DNA of 64,000 bases, taken from contig NZ_CP015963.1 of assembly GCF_001663155.1 (NCBI RefSeq), positions 1,636,001-1,700,000 on the forward strand, in the 5' to 3' direction. The position numbers and the translations under genes were made by a program. Origin of the DNA: Altererythrobacter ishigakiensis. Its GTDB lineage: Bacteria; Pseudomonadota; Alphaproteobacteria; Sphingomonadales; Sphingomonadaceae. Below the pieces are notes generated by a model. It searched no databases and was not told where the DNA came from. It saw nothing but the letters and a program-made list of their open reading frames with translations. Positions 42,049-51,240 of this stretch are shown piece after piece. Within the stretch, counting starts at the first letter, position 1; each line of letters starts with the position of its first letter.

Positions 42049-42864
42049 GTGCCGCGCATAGCCGTTTTGCAAATGACTTCCGGGATCGATCCCGAAGAAA
42101 ATTTTGCTGTGATCGAGCAAGCGGCGAAGGATGCTCACACGCACGGGGCGTCGATGCTGTTCACGCCTGAGATGAGCCTGCTTCTTGATCGGGATCGCAA
42201 GCGAGCTGCACCACACATAGGCTCGCAATCAGCTTCGCCATATCTCAAGCGCTTTGCTTCAGTTGCGGTTGAGCAAACACTTTGGATGACTGTTGGGCTT
42301 CCAGTGCTTCTGCCCACCGGTCGATATGCAAATCGGCAGATGTTGTTCACGCCAACGGCGGGATCCCCGGTCGGTTATGACAAGATCCATATGTTTGATG
42401 TTGAGCTATCAACCGGTGAAACCTGGCGCGAAAGTTCCGCTTATCAGCCTGGCGAAGAGGTGGTTACCGCAGAAAATACACCGATCGGTCGGCTAGGCCT
42501 GACGACGTGCTATGATATGCGCTTCCCTGCGCTTTTCGAAGAACTGGGCCGGCGCAAATGTGATGCGATTACCATACCGGCGGCCTTTACCAAGCCAACC
42601 GGAGCAGCACATTGGCATGTCTTGCTTCGCGCCCGCGCCATCGAAGCTTCGGCATATGTGATCGCCGCCGCGCAAGTTGGAAAACACGAAGACGGGCGCG
42701 AAACCTATGGTCATTCGCTTGTGGTCGATCCGTGGGGCGAAGTGCTGCTCGATATGGGCGGCGAGGAACCGGGCCTGGGTTTCGTGGATTTAAGCATGGA
42801 ACGCATCACTGAAGTCCGTTCTCAATTACCGAGCCTTGCCAATCGCCGCCCAATCTCCAAATAG
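42049..42864 (+). CDS. carbon-nitrogen hydrolase, Nit1-like
   Basis: Nitrilase-superfamily amidase, 271 residues, with the catalytic triad Glu41 (TPEMS), Lys112 (YDKIHMFD) and Cys154 (TTCYDMRFP). The closest family by eye is Nit1/YbeM, the deaminated glutathione amidase that repairs a side product of transaminases. Its position directly after glutaredoxin fits this. The start is GTG at 42049. An omega-amidase or another amidase of the branch cannot be excluded. It is co-oriented with the DUF1178 gene nine bases downstream. Confidence 0.9.
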   Translation: MPRIAVLQMTSGIDPEENFAVIEQAAKDAHTHGASMLFTPEMSLLLDRDRKRAAPHIGSQSASPYLKRFASVAVEQTLWMTVGLPVLLPTGRYANRQMLFTPTAGSPVGYDKIHMFDVELSTGETWRESSAYQPGEEVVTAENTPIGRLGLTTCYDMRFPALFEELGRRKCDAITIPAAFTKPTGAAHWHVLLRARAIEASAYVIAAAQVGKHEDGRETYGHSLVVDPWGEVLLDMGGEEPGLGFVDLSMERITEVRSQLPSLANRRPISK

Positions 42865-42873
42865 AGCCGCGGA

Positions 42874-43341
42874 ATGATTGTTTATGACCTCATCTGTGAC
42901 CAGAGCCATCGATTCGAAGGCTGGTTTGGCTCGTCGGACGATTATGTCGAACAGCTCGAACGGGGCCTGCTGTCATGCCCGCATTGCGGGAGCGAAGCCG
43001 TGACCAAAGCTCCGATGGCGCCGGCGGTCCCGGCCAAAGGCAACACAAGATCTGACACGGTGACATCTCGCGACACCAGCCAACTTTCGAACCAGCCAAT
43101 GCCGCCAGAAGTTCAGCAGGCGCTGAACAAGCTGGCAGAGGCGCAGGCCAAAGCATTGAAGAAGAGCACGTGGGTGGGTGATAAGTTCGCTGAGACTTCG
43201 CGAAGAATGCATTACGGTGAGACGGACGAGAAACCGATCCACGGGCAGGCCAGCCTGGAAGAAGCTCAGAGCCTGGTTGACGAGGGTATTGCCGTTGCAC
43301 CGCTTCCATTTCCGGTTGCACCACCAGACAAACTTAATTGA
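42874..43341 (+). CDS. DUF1178 family protein
   Basis: A 155-residue protein of the DUF1178 family, of unknown function. The conserved N-terminus is MIVYDLICDQSHRFEGWFGSS, followed by a CPHCGS zinc-ribbon-like motif and a linker. The C-terminal part has the conserved FAETSRRMHYGE and a GQASLEEAQSLVDEGI stretch. It probably binds a metal through the cysteines and the N-terminal His/Cys. In alphaproteobacteria it often follows grx and a nitrilase gene, as here. Confidence 0.9.
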   Translation: MIVYDLICDQSHRFEGWFGSSDDYVEQLERGLLSCPHCGSEAVTKAPMAPAVPAKGNTRSDTVTSRDTSQLSNQPMPPEVQQALNKLAEAQAKALKKSTWVGDKFAETSRRMHYGETDEKPIHGQASLEEAQSLVDEGIAVAPLPFPVAPPDKLN

Positions 43342-43365
43342 TTAGGCGTGTGGCGCTGCTATTGC
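43338..43365 (+). promoter_or_regulatory. possible sigma-70 type promoter for tRNA-Arg
   Basis: TTGATT, a 16-base spacer and TATTGC, ending 20 bases before the tRNA. It overlaps the stop of the DUF1178 gene. It is only a loose consensus match, and the tRNA may instead be transcribed from upstream. Confidence 0.3.
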
Positions 43366-43385
43366 GGCCATAGAGCAATCGGAGT

Positions 43386-43462
43386 GGCCCCGTAGCTCAG
43401 CCGGATAGAGCACCAGATTCCTAATCTGGGGGCCGCGTGTTCGAATCACGCCGGGGTCACCA
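43386..43462 (+). tRNA. tRNA-Arg, anticodon CCU
   Basis: A 77-base cloverleaf with acceptor stem GGCCCCG/CGGGGTC, a D arm GCTCAGCCGGATAGAGC, anticodon stem CCAGA/TCTGG with loop TTCCTAA (anticodon CCT), T arm with GTTCGAATC, and an encoded CCA end. It reads the AGG codon. No integrase or duplicated 3' end was seen nearby, so it does not look like a used integration site. Confidence 0.93.
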
Positions 43463-43468
43463 ATTCAA

Positions 43469-44650
43469 CTATGCCCAGCGTTTGAATGCGAAGAACGCCA
43501 GCGACGTATTCAGCAGCGATGCACCGACTATCATCGCGCAAGTCGCTGCCCATCCACCCCAGTCATAGGATGCGGTGCCCAGAATGCTCCCAAGCCCGCC
43601 GCCGACAAACATGACAACGATGTAAATCGTCGTCAGGCGAGTGCGAATTTCCGGTGCAAGCGAGAGGAAAGTCATTCGGCCAGTCACATCAACACCCGGA
43701 CCGACGAGATTTACGATTATCAGAGGGACGAGGATGGCCACTGCACTCACACCAAATGGATAGAGCAAACTGGTTCCAACTAGCTGCAACGCTGCCAAAA
43801 CAACTCGAGCCTTGCGTGCGCCGACCCTGTCAGCCCAGCGGCCGATGCGAGGGGTGGAAAGGATACTGACTGCGGCAATTCCGGCAAGATAACCTACAAC
43901 GTCGACACCGTATCCAAGCTCAGGGCTCGTAAGGTGTAGAGCCAGCGCGAGCCATGTAGCCGTAAACATGGCAAAATTGAGTGCTTGAATAGCAGCGGAC
44001 AACAAGACTTCGCGGTGTTGTTGTGCCAGTTTGACTACCGAAAGCAACAACTCCGCATAGCTGCCTTTTGGACGCTTCTCGACGTGCGTCTCGCTGCGCA
44101 TGGAGACCGGCAAGAGCAGCGTGACGGCAACCATCAGCCCGGCCGCGATCCAGAACACGGCACGCCAACTATAATACTCGGCCACTATTCCTGCGCCGAC
44201 GCGCGCAACAAGTATGCCGAAAATAACGCCGGCGGTAAGCAGCGCAGTAACCTGACCCAACCTCTCAGGCGCGACACGCTTGGATGCAAACGCGGGAAGC
44301 AAGTAGGGAGCGATTGTCACAAAGCCGAGTAAGGTCGATGCAAGCGTGAACAGGAGCAGTTCTGCGGCAATAGCCATGCCCAACATCGCGATCGTCTGTA
44401 GGCTGACAAAGGTGATGCAAAGACTGCGGTTTGAGTATCGGTCACCCAATGGCAGCAGCAGGAAGATACCAACCGCGAGCGCGATCTGATTCAGGGCTGG
44501 AACTAACCCAATCGACCCCGCATCGACGCCAAAGTCACGCGCGACTTCGCCGATTATCGGATGGATATAGTAAGCGTTCGCGGTCACCACTGCTGTGGTG
44601 GCGGCAAGCCCATACTCCTGTGTTCGGCTGAGGTAGCCCGCTTGGTTCAA
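43469..44650 (-). CDS. MFS transporter
   Basis: Major facilitator superfamily permease, 393 residues with 12 predicted helices, of the drug/sugar-efflux type. The loop between helices 2 and 3 reads LLLPLGDRYSNRS, the usual motif A place, and the later copy is GRWADRVGARKAR. The substrate cannot be told. The start overlaps the stop of the haloalkane dehalogenase gene by ATGA, so the two are co-translated, and the transporter may move a substrate or product of that enzyme. It ends six bases from the tRNA-Arg 3' end. Confidence 0.88.
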   Translation of the reverse strand: MNQAGYLSRTQEYGLAATTAVVTANAYYIHPIIGEVARDFGVDAGSIGLVPALNQIALAVGIFLLLPLGDRYSNRSLCITFVSLQTIAMLGMAIAAELLLFTLASTLLGFVTIAPYLLPAFASKRVAPERLGQVTALLTAGVIFGILVARVGAGIVAEYYSWRAVFWIAAGLMVAVTLLLPVSMRSETHVEKRPKGSYAELLLSVVKLAQQHREVLLSAAIQALNFAMFTATWLALALHLTSPELGYGVDVVGYLAGIAAVSILSTPRIGRWADRVGARKARVVLAALQLVGTSLLYPFGVSAVAILVPLIIVNLVGPGVDVTGRMTFLSLAPEIRTRLTTIYIVVMFVGGGLGSILGTASYDWGGWAATCAMIVGASLLNTSLAFFAFKRWA

Positions 44651-45561
44651 TCCAGAGACCCAGCCTTCTTTGCCATTTCGATTATGCCTTGTGAGAGGTC
44701 AACTGGCCTGTCTTCCTGACAGAAGTGACCACATCCGGACAGAATATCGTGAGGCTGCCCTTCCGCACCTTTAATCCGGCTTGCCAACATGTCTCCAAGC
44801 CCTCCAGTCACTGGATCGTCTGCTCCGAATAGAGTCAGAAAAGGTTTGTCGAACGTGGCGAGATTTTCCCAAGCAACTTTGTTTTCTTCGATCCCGGCCA
44901 TGCCATCTTCAACTGGAACCAGTTGAGGAAATGCGCGAGCGCCAGCTTTGCTTGGCTCGTCAGGGAAAGGGGCGTCATAGGCCATGACTTCTGCGGCAGA
45001 TCGCTCTGTGAAGGTCGCGCGTTGCAGCAATTCTCCAATCTTGAATTCGGGCGAACTCTTGGCGAATTCGCGCCATGCCAGAAATGCAGGGGAGGGCGTG
45101 CCGCCCGTAGGAAGGAACGTGTTGCTAGCCACCACGAATGCGAAGCGTTCCGGTGCGTTTCCAACCATTCGTAGGCCAAGCAGCCCGCCCCAATCCTGAC
45201 AGAAAAGTCCAGCTTCTTGCGGGACGACCGCCTCGCGCCATTGTTCGAGCCAATCGACATGGCGCGCATAGGTGTAGAAGCCTTGCTCGTCGGGCTTGTC
45301 ACTTTTTCCAAAGCCGATCAGGTCTGGCGCCAGACAGCGAAAACCAGCTTCCACCAAGATCGGGATCATCTTGCGATATAGAAAGCTCCAGCTTGGTTCG
45401 CCGTGAAACAGCAGCACAGGAGGCGCATCCTTCGCGCCCTCATCAAGATAGTGCATCCGGCCACGATGACCGTCACCCAAATCAATCTCGAGCCAATTTT
45501 CAGCGAATGGATAGTCCGGTATGTCGGTGAAGCGGGCGGCGTCGTAACTGATTATTTCCAT
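44647..45561 (-). CDS. haloalkane dehalogenase, subfamily HLD-I
   Basis: Alpha/beta-hydrolase, about 304 residues, that replaces halogen by hydroxyl on alkyl halides. Features are HGEPSW (53-58, first halide-stabilising region), nucleophile Asp123 followed by halide-binding Trp124 in CQDWGG, the acid in FGADDPV and the catalytic His in CGHFCQED. An Asp nucleophile is shared with epoxide hydrolases, but HGEPSW favours dehalogenase. I chose the ATG at 45561, nine bases after AGGAGG; the ATG at 45570 touches that site. It is coupled to the MFS gene. Confidence 0.85.
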   Translation of the reverse strand: MEIISYDAARFTDIPDYPFAENWLEIDLGDGHRGRMHYLDEGAKDAPPVLLFHGEPSWSFLYRKMIPILVEAGFRCLAPDLIGFGKSDKPDEQGFYTYARHVDWLEQWREAVVPQEAGLFCQDWGGLLGLRMVGNAPERFAFVVASNTFLPTGGTPSPAFLAWREFAKSSPEFKIGELLQRATFTERSAAEVMAYDAPFPDEPSKAGARAFPQLVPVEDGMAGIEENKVAWENLATFDKPFLTLFGADDPVTGGLGDMLASRIKGAEGQPHDILSGCGHFCQEDRPVDLSQGIIEMAKKAGSLD

Positions 45562-45632
45562 TGCACTCATCCTCCTCGAGAGAATTGAGTAGCATGAAAA
45601 AACCCAATTGCCAGTTGCTTAAGTAGCGAAGA

Positions 45633-46478
45633 TTATTTGTCGAGAGGAACGGGCTCTTTGAACGTGTGCGTGACATATGGGAATGGTACCTCGATACCCG
45701 CATTATCCAGACCTGACTTAATCGCGCGAATGATTTTGTCGCGGCTCTCGTGCCCGGCACGCGGAGCTGCACCGGCCCACCATCGAACCAGGAAATCGAC
45801 CGAACTGGAGTTGAACTCGCAAGCGAACACATCGATGCCCTTTCCGACATCGACAGCGTCAACGGTTTCCACGGCAGTTCGGATAACCTCTGCCGCCTGA
45901 TCCAGATCGGTGTCATAGGACACCCCGACCACAACTGTATGGCAACGTTGTTCGACATCGGTCAGTATCTCAACCGGGCTCTTGAACAGGATTGAGTTGG
46001 GAACGACGGTAAGCTCACCCGAAGCCGCGCGGATATGTGTCTCGCGCAAGGTGATATGTTCGACCTTTCCATTGATGCCTTCGCATTCGATCACATCACC
46101 GATCCGCATCTTTTCGCGCAGCATGATAAGAACGCCAGCAAGGAAATTTTCGAAGATATCCTGAAACGCGAAACCGATTGCCACTGCGCCAATGCCAAGC
46201 CCGGCAAACAGGCTGCCGGGTGTCAAATCGGGGAACACGATGATCGCTGCCAACATCACGCCAAACAGCCAGATCGCCAGTTTGACCAATGTCTCGATCA
46301 GGTTGCGCAGCGATGGTCGTAGCTCTGTCTTACCAGTAATCTTGTCCGCGATTTTAGCTGCTGAACCGGCGACAAGACCTGTAACAAGCAAAACTATTAT
46401 GGCGATGACCAGGACCGGTAGCGTAGACACAAAGCTGTTCCACATGGACGTTACCTGGTAATCGATCTGAGAGAGCAT
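45633..46478 (-). CDS. small-conductance mechanosensitive channel (MscS family)
   Basis: Inner-membrane tension-gated channel that protects against osmotic downshock, 281 residues, with three transmembrane helices in about the first 120 residues. The pore helix is LFAGLGIGAVAIGFAFQDIFENFLAGVL in two parts, followed by the beta domain with MRIGDVIECEGINGKVEHI. Size and layout match E. coli MscS. It lies 71 bases downstream of the dehalogenase start on the same strand and is a separate gene upstream in transcription order. Confidence 0.93.
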   Translation of the reverse strand: MLSQIDYQVTSMWNSFVSTLPVLVIAIIVLLVTGLVAGSAAKIADKITGKTELRPSLRNLIETLVKLAIWLFGVMLAAIIVFPDLTPGSLFAGLGIGAVAIGFAFQDIFENFLAGVLIMLREKMRIGDVIECEGINGKVEHITLRETHIRAASGELTVVPNSILFKSPVEILTDVEQRCHTVVVGVSYDTDLDQAAEVIRTAVETVDAVDVGKGIDVFACEFNSSSVDFLVRWWAGAAPRAGHESRDKIIRAIKSGLDNAGIEVPFPYVTHTFKEPVPLDK

Positions 46479-46636
46479 GTGCGGGTCTTTCTGTTGCTTG
46501 CAATTGCAATGAATAAAGCATCACCGCGGTTCCGAAAAGGTCCCTAGAGTTTCACATCTATCAACTTGGGGAGGTGGACTTGGCGCCTACACTTGGGCAA
46601 GCAGCGCGCGCAAGATAGAGAGGATCTCCGGCTCAT

Positions 46637-47794
46637 ATGCAGGAAAGTGAAGAACTGGCTGAAATCCGTCGTGCGGTACGTGCTTTGTGCGATGAATTCC
46701 CTGGCGAATATTGGCGAGAGAAAGATCGCACGCGCGATTATCCGGCCGAATTTGTCGATGCCTTGACAAGGTCCGGTTTTTTGGCGGCTCTAATACCAGA
46801 AGAGTTCGGCGGAAGCGGACTTAAGCTTGATGCGGCGGCGGTCATCATGGAGGAAATCCAGGCCAGCGGATGCAATGGTGGTGCGGCGCACGCACAAATG
46901 TACATCATGAATACATTGCTGCGTTACGGAAGTGAGAAGCAGAAGGCCAATTATCTTCCGAAGATTGCGAGCGGAGAGCTGCGCCTTCAGGCATTTGGCG
47001 TGTCGGAACCGACAAGCGGCACTGATACGCTATCGCTAAAAACCCGCGCCGTCCGTGACGGAGATGAATATGTCGTCAATGGTCAGAAGATATGGACAAG
47101 CCGGGCTGAACATTCTGACCTGATGCTGCTTTTGGCGCGGACTACACCGCGGGATCAGGTCGCGAAGCGCACCGAGGGACTTTCGATTTTCCTTGTTGAT
47201 ATGCGCGAAGTCATCGGGAAGGGGATGACGATCAAGCCAATTCGTACGATGATGAATCATTCATCCTGCGAAGTATTCTTTGACGACATGCGTATCCCGG
47301 CGAGTGCATTGATCGGCGAGGAAGGGAAGGGCTTCCGCTACATTCTCTCAGGCATGAACGCCGAGCGTATATTGATCGCTGCGGAATGTATTGGTGATGC
47401 CAAATGGTTCATTGAGAAAGCCAAAGGCTACGCTAGCGAACGCGAAGTTTTCAGCCGGCCAATTGGTAAGAACCAGGGTGTGCAGTTTCCGATCGCGCGT
47501 TGCTACGCCCAAATGCGCGCAGCCGAGTTGATGGTGCACCATGCTGCCGATGTTTATGATCAGGGCGGAAATCCGGGCGAGGAAGCGAATATGGCGAAAC
47601 TGTTGGCCTCTGAGGCGAGCTGGGCGGCCGCGGATATGTGTGTTCAGACTTTTGGCGGTTTCGGTTTTGCGGAAGAATACGATGTCGAGCGCAAGTTCCG
47701 CGAGGCGCGGCTTTACACAGTTGCGCCAATTTCGACCAACCTGATTCTGTCGTATCTGTCTGAGCACGTGCTCGGACTGCCGCGTTCATACTGA
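46637..47794 (+). CDS. acyl-CoA dehydrogenase
   Basis: FAD-dependent oxidation of an acyl-CoA thioester, 385 residues, normal family length. FAD- and substrate-contact motifs are QAFGVSEPTSGTDTLSLKT and IWTSRAEHSDL, and the C-terminal QTFGGFGFAEEYDVERKFREARL is characteristic. The catalytic base position and chain-length preference cannot be set from sequence alone. It stands alone, divergent from the MscS gene. An AGAGAGGAT stretch is found 15-20 bases ahead of the ATG. Confidence 0.93.
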   Translation: MQESEELAEIRRAVRALCDEFPGEYWREKDRTRDYPAEFVDALTRSGFLAALIPEEFGGSGLKLDAAAVIMEEIQASGCNGGAAHAQMYIMNTLLRYGSEKQKANYLPKIASGELRLQAFGVSEPTSGTDTLSLKTRAVRDGDEYVVNGQKIWTSRAEHSDLMLLLARTTPRDQVAKRTEGLSIFLVDMREVIGKGMTIKPIRTMMNHSSCEVFFDDMRIPASALIGEEGKGFRYILSGMNAERILIAAECIGDAKWFIEKAKGYASEREVFSRPIGKNQGVQFPIARCYAQMRAAELMVHHAADVYDQGGNPGEEANMAKLLASEASWAAADMCVQTFGGFGFAEEYDVERKFREARLYTVAPISTNLILSYLSEHVLGLPRSY

Positions 47795-47863
47795 TTTGTT
47801 AAACAAAGCGCTTGCGTGCGGCGATTAACTATGATTCTGTGCGTGTCGGAGATCGGGGCGGAC

Positions 47864-48163
47864 ATGCGCAAACCACTACACGAACAGATACGGCAAGGGG
47901 TAGCATTGGCAGCTTTGCTTATGTTTGCTGGTTTTGCCATCGTTGGGCCAACCGGTTTGCTTACTTGGAATGAAAGTGAAGAGCTCCTCAAGCAGAGGCA
48001 TGCACAGATTGCCGCGCTCGAAACACGCAGGGACATGCTCAAGAACAAGGTTGATCGACTAAGCCCAGATGGTGCTGATCCGGATCTGGTCGGCGAGCTT
48101 CTCCGCGAAAACCTCAATGTGGTTCATCCGGACGAAATTGTGATCACACTCGAAGAGCACTGA
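47864..48163 (+). CDS. ftsB: cell division protein FtsB (septum formation initiator)
   Basis: Single-pass divisome protein, about 99 residues. One transmembrane helix (VALAALLMFAGFAIVGPTG) is followed by a periplasmic leucine-zipper-like coiled coil (LLKQRHAQIAALETRRDMLKNK) and the conserved LRENLNVVHPDEIVI end. I took the ATG at 47864 (MRKPLHE); in-frame starts further up lengthen the cytosolic tail only. Its place just before pdhA is usual in alphaproteobacteria. Confidence 0.88.
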   Translation: MRKPLHEQIRQGVALAALLMFAGFAIVGPTGLLTWNESEELLKQRHAQIAALETRRDMLKNKVDRLSPDGADPDLVGELLRENLNVVHPDEIVITLEEH

Positions 48164-48303
48164 ACTGCGCTTAGACGAGTCAAAACCATCAGAAGATTTC
48201 GTATGCAGGACGCGCTCTTGACGTTGCGTAACGGCGCTGCTTGCGCCTATAGGATGCGCGCAAGACATCCCTCAGGGTAGAACAACAAGCAAGGATTTGA
48301 GCT

Positions 48304-49386
48304 TTGGCCAAAGCCGCGAAAACGACGAAGAAGTCGTCCACAAAATCATCTGCATCTGACAATCTCGATTTCGTGCTCCATTCTCTTCAGGAAGCGCATG
48401 AGAAGAGCCCGAAATACGACGCCAGCGAAGAAGAACTGCTCACTTTTTACGAGCAGATGCTGCTTATCCGCCGTTTTGAGGAGAAAGCCGGTCAGCTTTA
48501 CGGGCTAGGGCTGATTGGCGGTTTCTGTCACCTGTATATCGGTCAGGAAGCAGTGGCGATCGGTCTTCAAAGCGCGCTCGATAATGACAAGGATAGCGTG
48601 ATCACCGGCTATCGCGATCACGGCCACATGCTTGCATATGGCATCGATCCGAATGTCATCATGGCTGAGCTTACCGGACGCCAGGCAGGTATATCGAAGG
48701 GTAAGGGCGGCTCGATGCACATGTTCAGCACCGAGCATAAGTTCTACGGCGGTCATGGTATCGTTGGTGCGCAGGTTGCCTTGGGTGGTGGCTTGGCACT
48801 GGCTCATAAGTACAATGAAGATGGCGGGTTGTGTCTCGCCTATTTCGGTGACGGGGCTGCGAACCAGGGACAGGTATATGAGACCTTCAACATGGCGGCT
48901 CTATGGAACTTGCCGATCGTATTCGTTGTTGAAAACAACCAGTATGCGATGGGTACGAGTACCGTCCGCTCCAGTGCAGAGACCGAATTCCACCGCCGCG
49001 GCACAGCATTCCGTATCCCAGGTATGGATGTGAACGGCATGGACGTTCTCGAAGTTCGTAACGCCGCAGAGATCGCGTTCAAGCATGTGCGCGAAGGCGG
49101 TGGACCGGTTCTGATCGAATGCAACACCTACCGTTATCGCGGACACTCGATGTCCGACCCTGCCAAGTATCGCACGCGTGAGGAAGTTCAGGGAATGCGG
49201 GACACACGGGACCCGATTGAGGCGTTGAAGAAGGTGCTGATGGAGAAAGGCAAGACCGAAGAGGAATTGAAGGCCATCGACAAGGCGATCCGTGCGCGCG
49301 TCGCAGAAAGCGCTGACTTCGCCGAGACCTCGCCTGAGCCCGAACCGGCTGAACTCTACACAGATGTTCTGGTGGAGGAGTATTGA
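48304..49386 (+). CDS. pdhA: pyruvate dehydrogenase E1 component subunit alpha
   Basis: Alpha chain of the thiamine-diphosphate enzyme that decarboxylates pyruvate, 360 residues. A Lys/Ser-rich N-terminal tail precedes the catalytic domain. The TPP motif is YFGDGAANQGQVYETFNMA, ending in VENNQYAMGT. The regulatory-loop region reads YRGHSMSDPAKYR. The start is TTG at 48304, about ten bases after AAGGA. It is followed three bases after its stop by pdhB. The E2 (pdhC) and E3 genes are not in the window. Confidence 0.96.
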   Translation: MAKAAKTTKKSSTKSSASDNLDFVLHSLQEAHEKSPKYDASEEELLTFYEQMLLIRRFEEKAGQLYGLGLIGGFCHLYIGQEAVAIGLQSALDNDKDSVITGYRDHGHMLAYGIDPNVIMAELTGRQAGISKGKGGSMHMFSTEHKFYGGHGIVGAQVALGGGLALAHKYNEDGGLCLAYFGDGAANQGQVYETFNMAALWNLPIVFVVENNQYAMGTSTVRSSAETEFHRRGTAFRIPGMDVNGMDVLEVRNAAEIAFKHVREGGGPVLIECNTYRYRGHSMSDPAKYRTREEVQGMRDTRDPIEALKKVLMEKGKTEEELKAIDKAIRARVAESADFAETSPEPEPAELYTDVLVEEY

Positions 49387-49389
49387 GCC

Positions 49390-50748
49390 ATGGCTATTGA
49401 ACTCAAGATGCCTGCACTTTCGCCCACCATGGAAGAAGGTACGCTTGCGAAGTGGCTGAAGCAGGAAGGCGACACGATTGAGCCCGGCGATATCATCGCC
49501 GAGATTGAAACCGACAAGGCGACGATGGAATTCGAAGCCATTGATGAAGGTGTAATCTCCAAGATACTTGTCGCTGAAGGCACAGAGAATGTTGCAGTGG
49601 GCACTGTGATTGCTGAGCTGGAAGGCGAGGGTGGCGAAGCAAGCACATCGGAAGCTGCGCCCGCAGCCGCACCTGACCCGGCACCCGAACCAGCGCCTAC
49701 GCCTGCCCCTGCAGCAAAATCAGTTGCTCAGCCGAAATCAGACCCTTCAATTCCGGAGGGCACGAGCTTCACCAGCGTTTCGGTTCGTGAAGCTCTGCGC
49801 GATGGCATGGCCGAAGAAATGCGCCGTGACGAACGCGTTTTCGTGATGGGCGAGGAGGTCGCCGAATATCAGGGGGCTTACAAGGTCACCCAGGGGTTGC
49901 TCGACGAGTTTGGCCCGAAGCGCGTTATCGATACTCCGATCACCGAATACGGTTTCGCTGGTATCGGAACTGGTGCGGCGATGGGTGGCTTGCGTCCGAT
50001 CGTCGAGTTCATGACTTTCAACTTTGCGATGCAGGCAATCGACCACATCATCAACTCCGCTGCCAAAACCAATTACATGTCTGGCGGTCAGATGCGCTGC
50101 CCGGTTGTTTTCCGTGGCCCTAATGGCGCGGCGAGCCGCGTGGGAGCGCAGCACAGCCAGAACTATGGCCCTTGGTACGCAAGTGTGCCCGGTCTGATTG
50201 TGATCGCGCCTTACGACAGCGCGGATGCGAAAGGTTTGATGAAAGCGGCTATCCGCAGCGAAGACCCGGTCGTCTTCCTTGAAAACGAGCTGGTCTATGG
50301 CCGAAGCTTCGATGTTCCGGACTTGGACGATTATGTCCTGCCGATCGGCAAAGCCCGTGTCATGCGCGAAGGTAGCGATGTCACAATTGTAAGCTATTCG
50401 ATTGGCGTGGGATTGGCCCTCGAGGCAGCCGAAACACTTGCTGGCGAAGGAATTGATACGGAAGTTATCGATTTGCGCACCTTGCGACCGCTCGACCGTG
50501 AAGCGGTCCTGACCTCGCTTGCCAAGACCAACCGCTTGGTTATCGCGGAGGAGGGATGGCCAACATGTTCGATCGCTTCAGAAGTGCAGGCGATCTGTAT
50601 GGAGGAAGGCTTCGACCATCTCGACGCGCCTGTATTGCGCGTCTGCAACGAAGATGTGCCATTGCCGTACGCTGCGAACCTTGAAAAGCTCGCGTTGATC
50701 GATGCTCCCCGCATCGTCGAAGCTGCTAAGAAGGTCTGCTACAAATAA
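49390..50748 (+). CDS. pdhB: pyruvate dehydrogenase E1 component subunit beta with lipoyl domain
   Basis: Beta chain of pyruvate dehydrogenase E1, 452 residues, longer than the usual 330 because an N-terminal biotinyl/lipoyl domain (about 1-80, lipoylated Lys43 in ETDKATMEF) and an Ala/Pro linker (about 85-125) precede the transketolase-type domain. The fusion is typical of alphaproteobacteria. The beta domain shows [19 protein letters not shown] and [13 protein letters not shown]. It is the last gene before a strong terminator. Confidence 0.96.
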   Translation: MAIELKMPALSPTMEEGTLAKWLKQEGDTIEPGDIIAEIETDKATMEFEAIDEGVISKILVAEGTENVAVGTVIAELEGEGGEASTSEAAPAAAPDPAPEPAPTPAPAAKSVAQPKSDPSIPEGTSFTSVSVREALRDGMAEEMRRDERVFVMGEEVAEYQGAYKVTQGLLDEFGPKRVIDTPITEYGFAGIGTGAAMGGLRPIVEFMTFNFAMQAIDHIINSAAKTNYMSGGQMRCPVVFRGPNGAASRVGAQHSQNYGPWYASVPGLIVIAPYDSADAKGLMKAAIRSEDPVVFLENELVYGRSFDVPDLDDYVLPIGKARVMREGSDVTIVSYSIGVGLALEAAETLAGEGIDTEVIDLRTLRPLDREAVLTSLAKTNRLVIAEEGWPTCSIASEVQAICMEEGFDHLDAPVLRVCNEDVPLPYAANLEKLALIDAPRIVEAAKKVCYK

Positions 50749-50760
50749 CCCATATACAAA

Positions 50761-50788
50761 AAATGGCGGGCTATGCGGCCCGCCATTT
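50761..50788. terminator. bidirectional intrinsic terminator
   Basis: An eleven-base perfect stem AAATGGCGGGC/GCCCGCCATTT with a six-base loop. A and T runs flank the GC core, so it can work in both directions. It lies between pdhB and the convergent tadE gene. Confidence 0.88.
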
Positions 50789-50811
50789 CCTATTTCAGCC
50801 TCACCACACGA

Positions 50812-51240
50812 CTATTCGTCGAGCAAGAAGATCGGCCGAGTATAAGTAAGGTTGGGTGAAACCCAGTTTACCAATGGCACAACTGCCGGCGGTGTGTAGG
50901 TCAGCGTCAGTGTTTTTTCGAAAGTTCCGTCGACACGCGGCGTACCAACAGCCGTTACGGTAGCGTCAAACGAGCTGTTTAGCAGATATGGTGCGCTCAT
51001 CGCTTGGGCTTCGGCCCAATTCTCGATTGCTGCGTCTGAGATCTCGTTTTGCTTCTGATACTCGACAACAGCATACCGCGCTGTCTCTTGTGCAATTGAA
51101 CGCATGGAGTTTTTGGCCTGCATGCCAAGCCCTACCTGAAACACTCCGAACAGGAGGCCGATAATCGCTGGGGCCAGAATCGCGAACTCAACAATGGTAG
51201 AGCCGCGTTCATCGCGTAGGATACTGCCATTCTTGATCAT
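50812..51240 (-). CDS. TadE-family pilus/secretion-associated protein (second copy)
   Basis: A 142-residue pseudopilin-like protein. The N-terminus has a short basic/acidic leader, DERGSTIVEFAILAPAIIGLL, with the TadE RG-x-x-x-E-F-A pattern and one hydrophobic helix, then a periplasmic domain. Such proteins are minor components of Tad (Flp) pili. It overlaps the preceding tadE gene by ATGA and is the last of the three-gene set. Confidence 0.85.
   Translation of the reverse strand: MIKNGSILRDERGSTIVEFAILAPAIIGLLFGVFQVGLGMQAKNSMRSIAQETARYAVVEYQKQNEISDAAIENWAEAQAMSAPYLLNSSFDATVTAVGTPRVDGTFEKTLTLTYTPPAVVPLVNWVSPNLTYTRPIFLLDE

Noticed and set aside
43386..43462. tRNA-Arg as an integration site for the MFS/dehalogenase genes
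   Set aside because: No integrase, no transposase and no repeat of the tRNA 3' end was found nearby.
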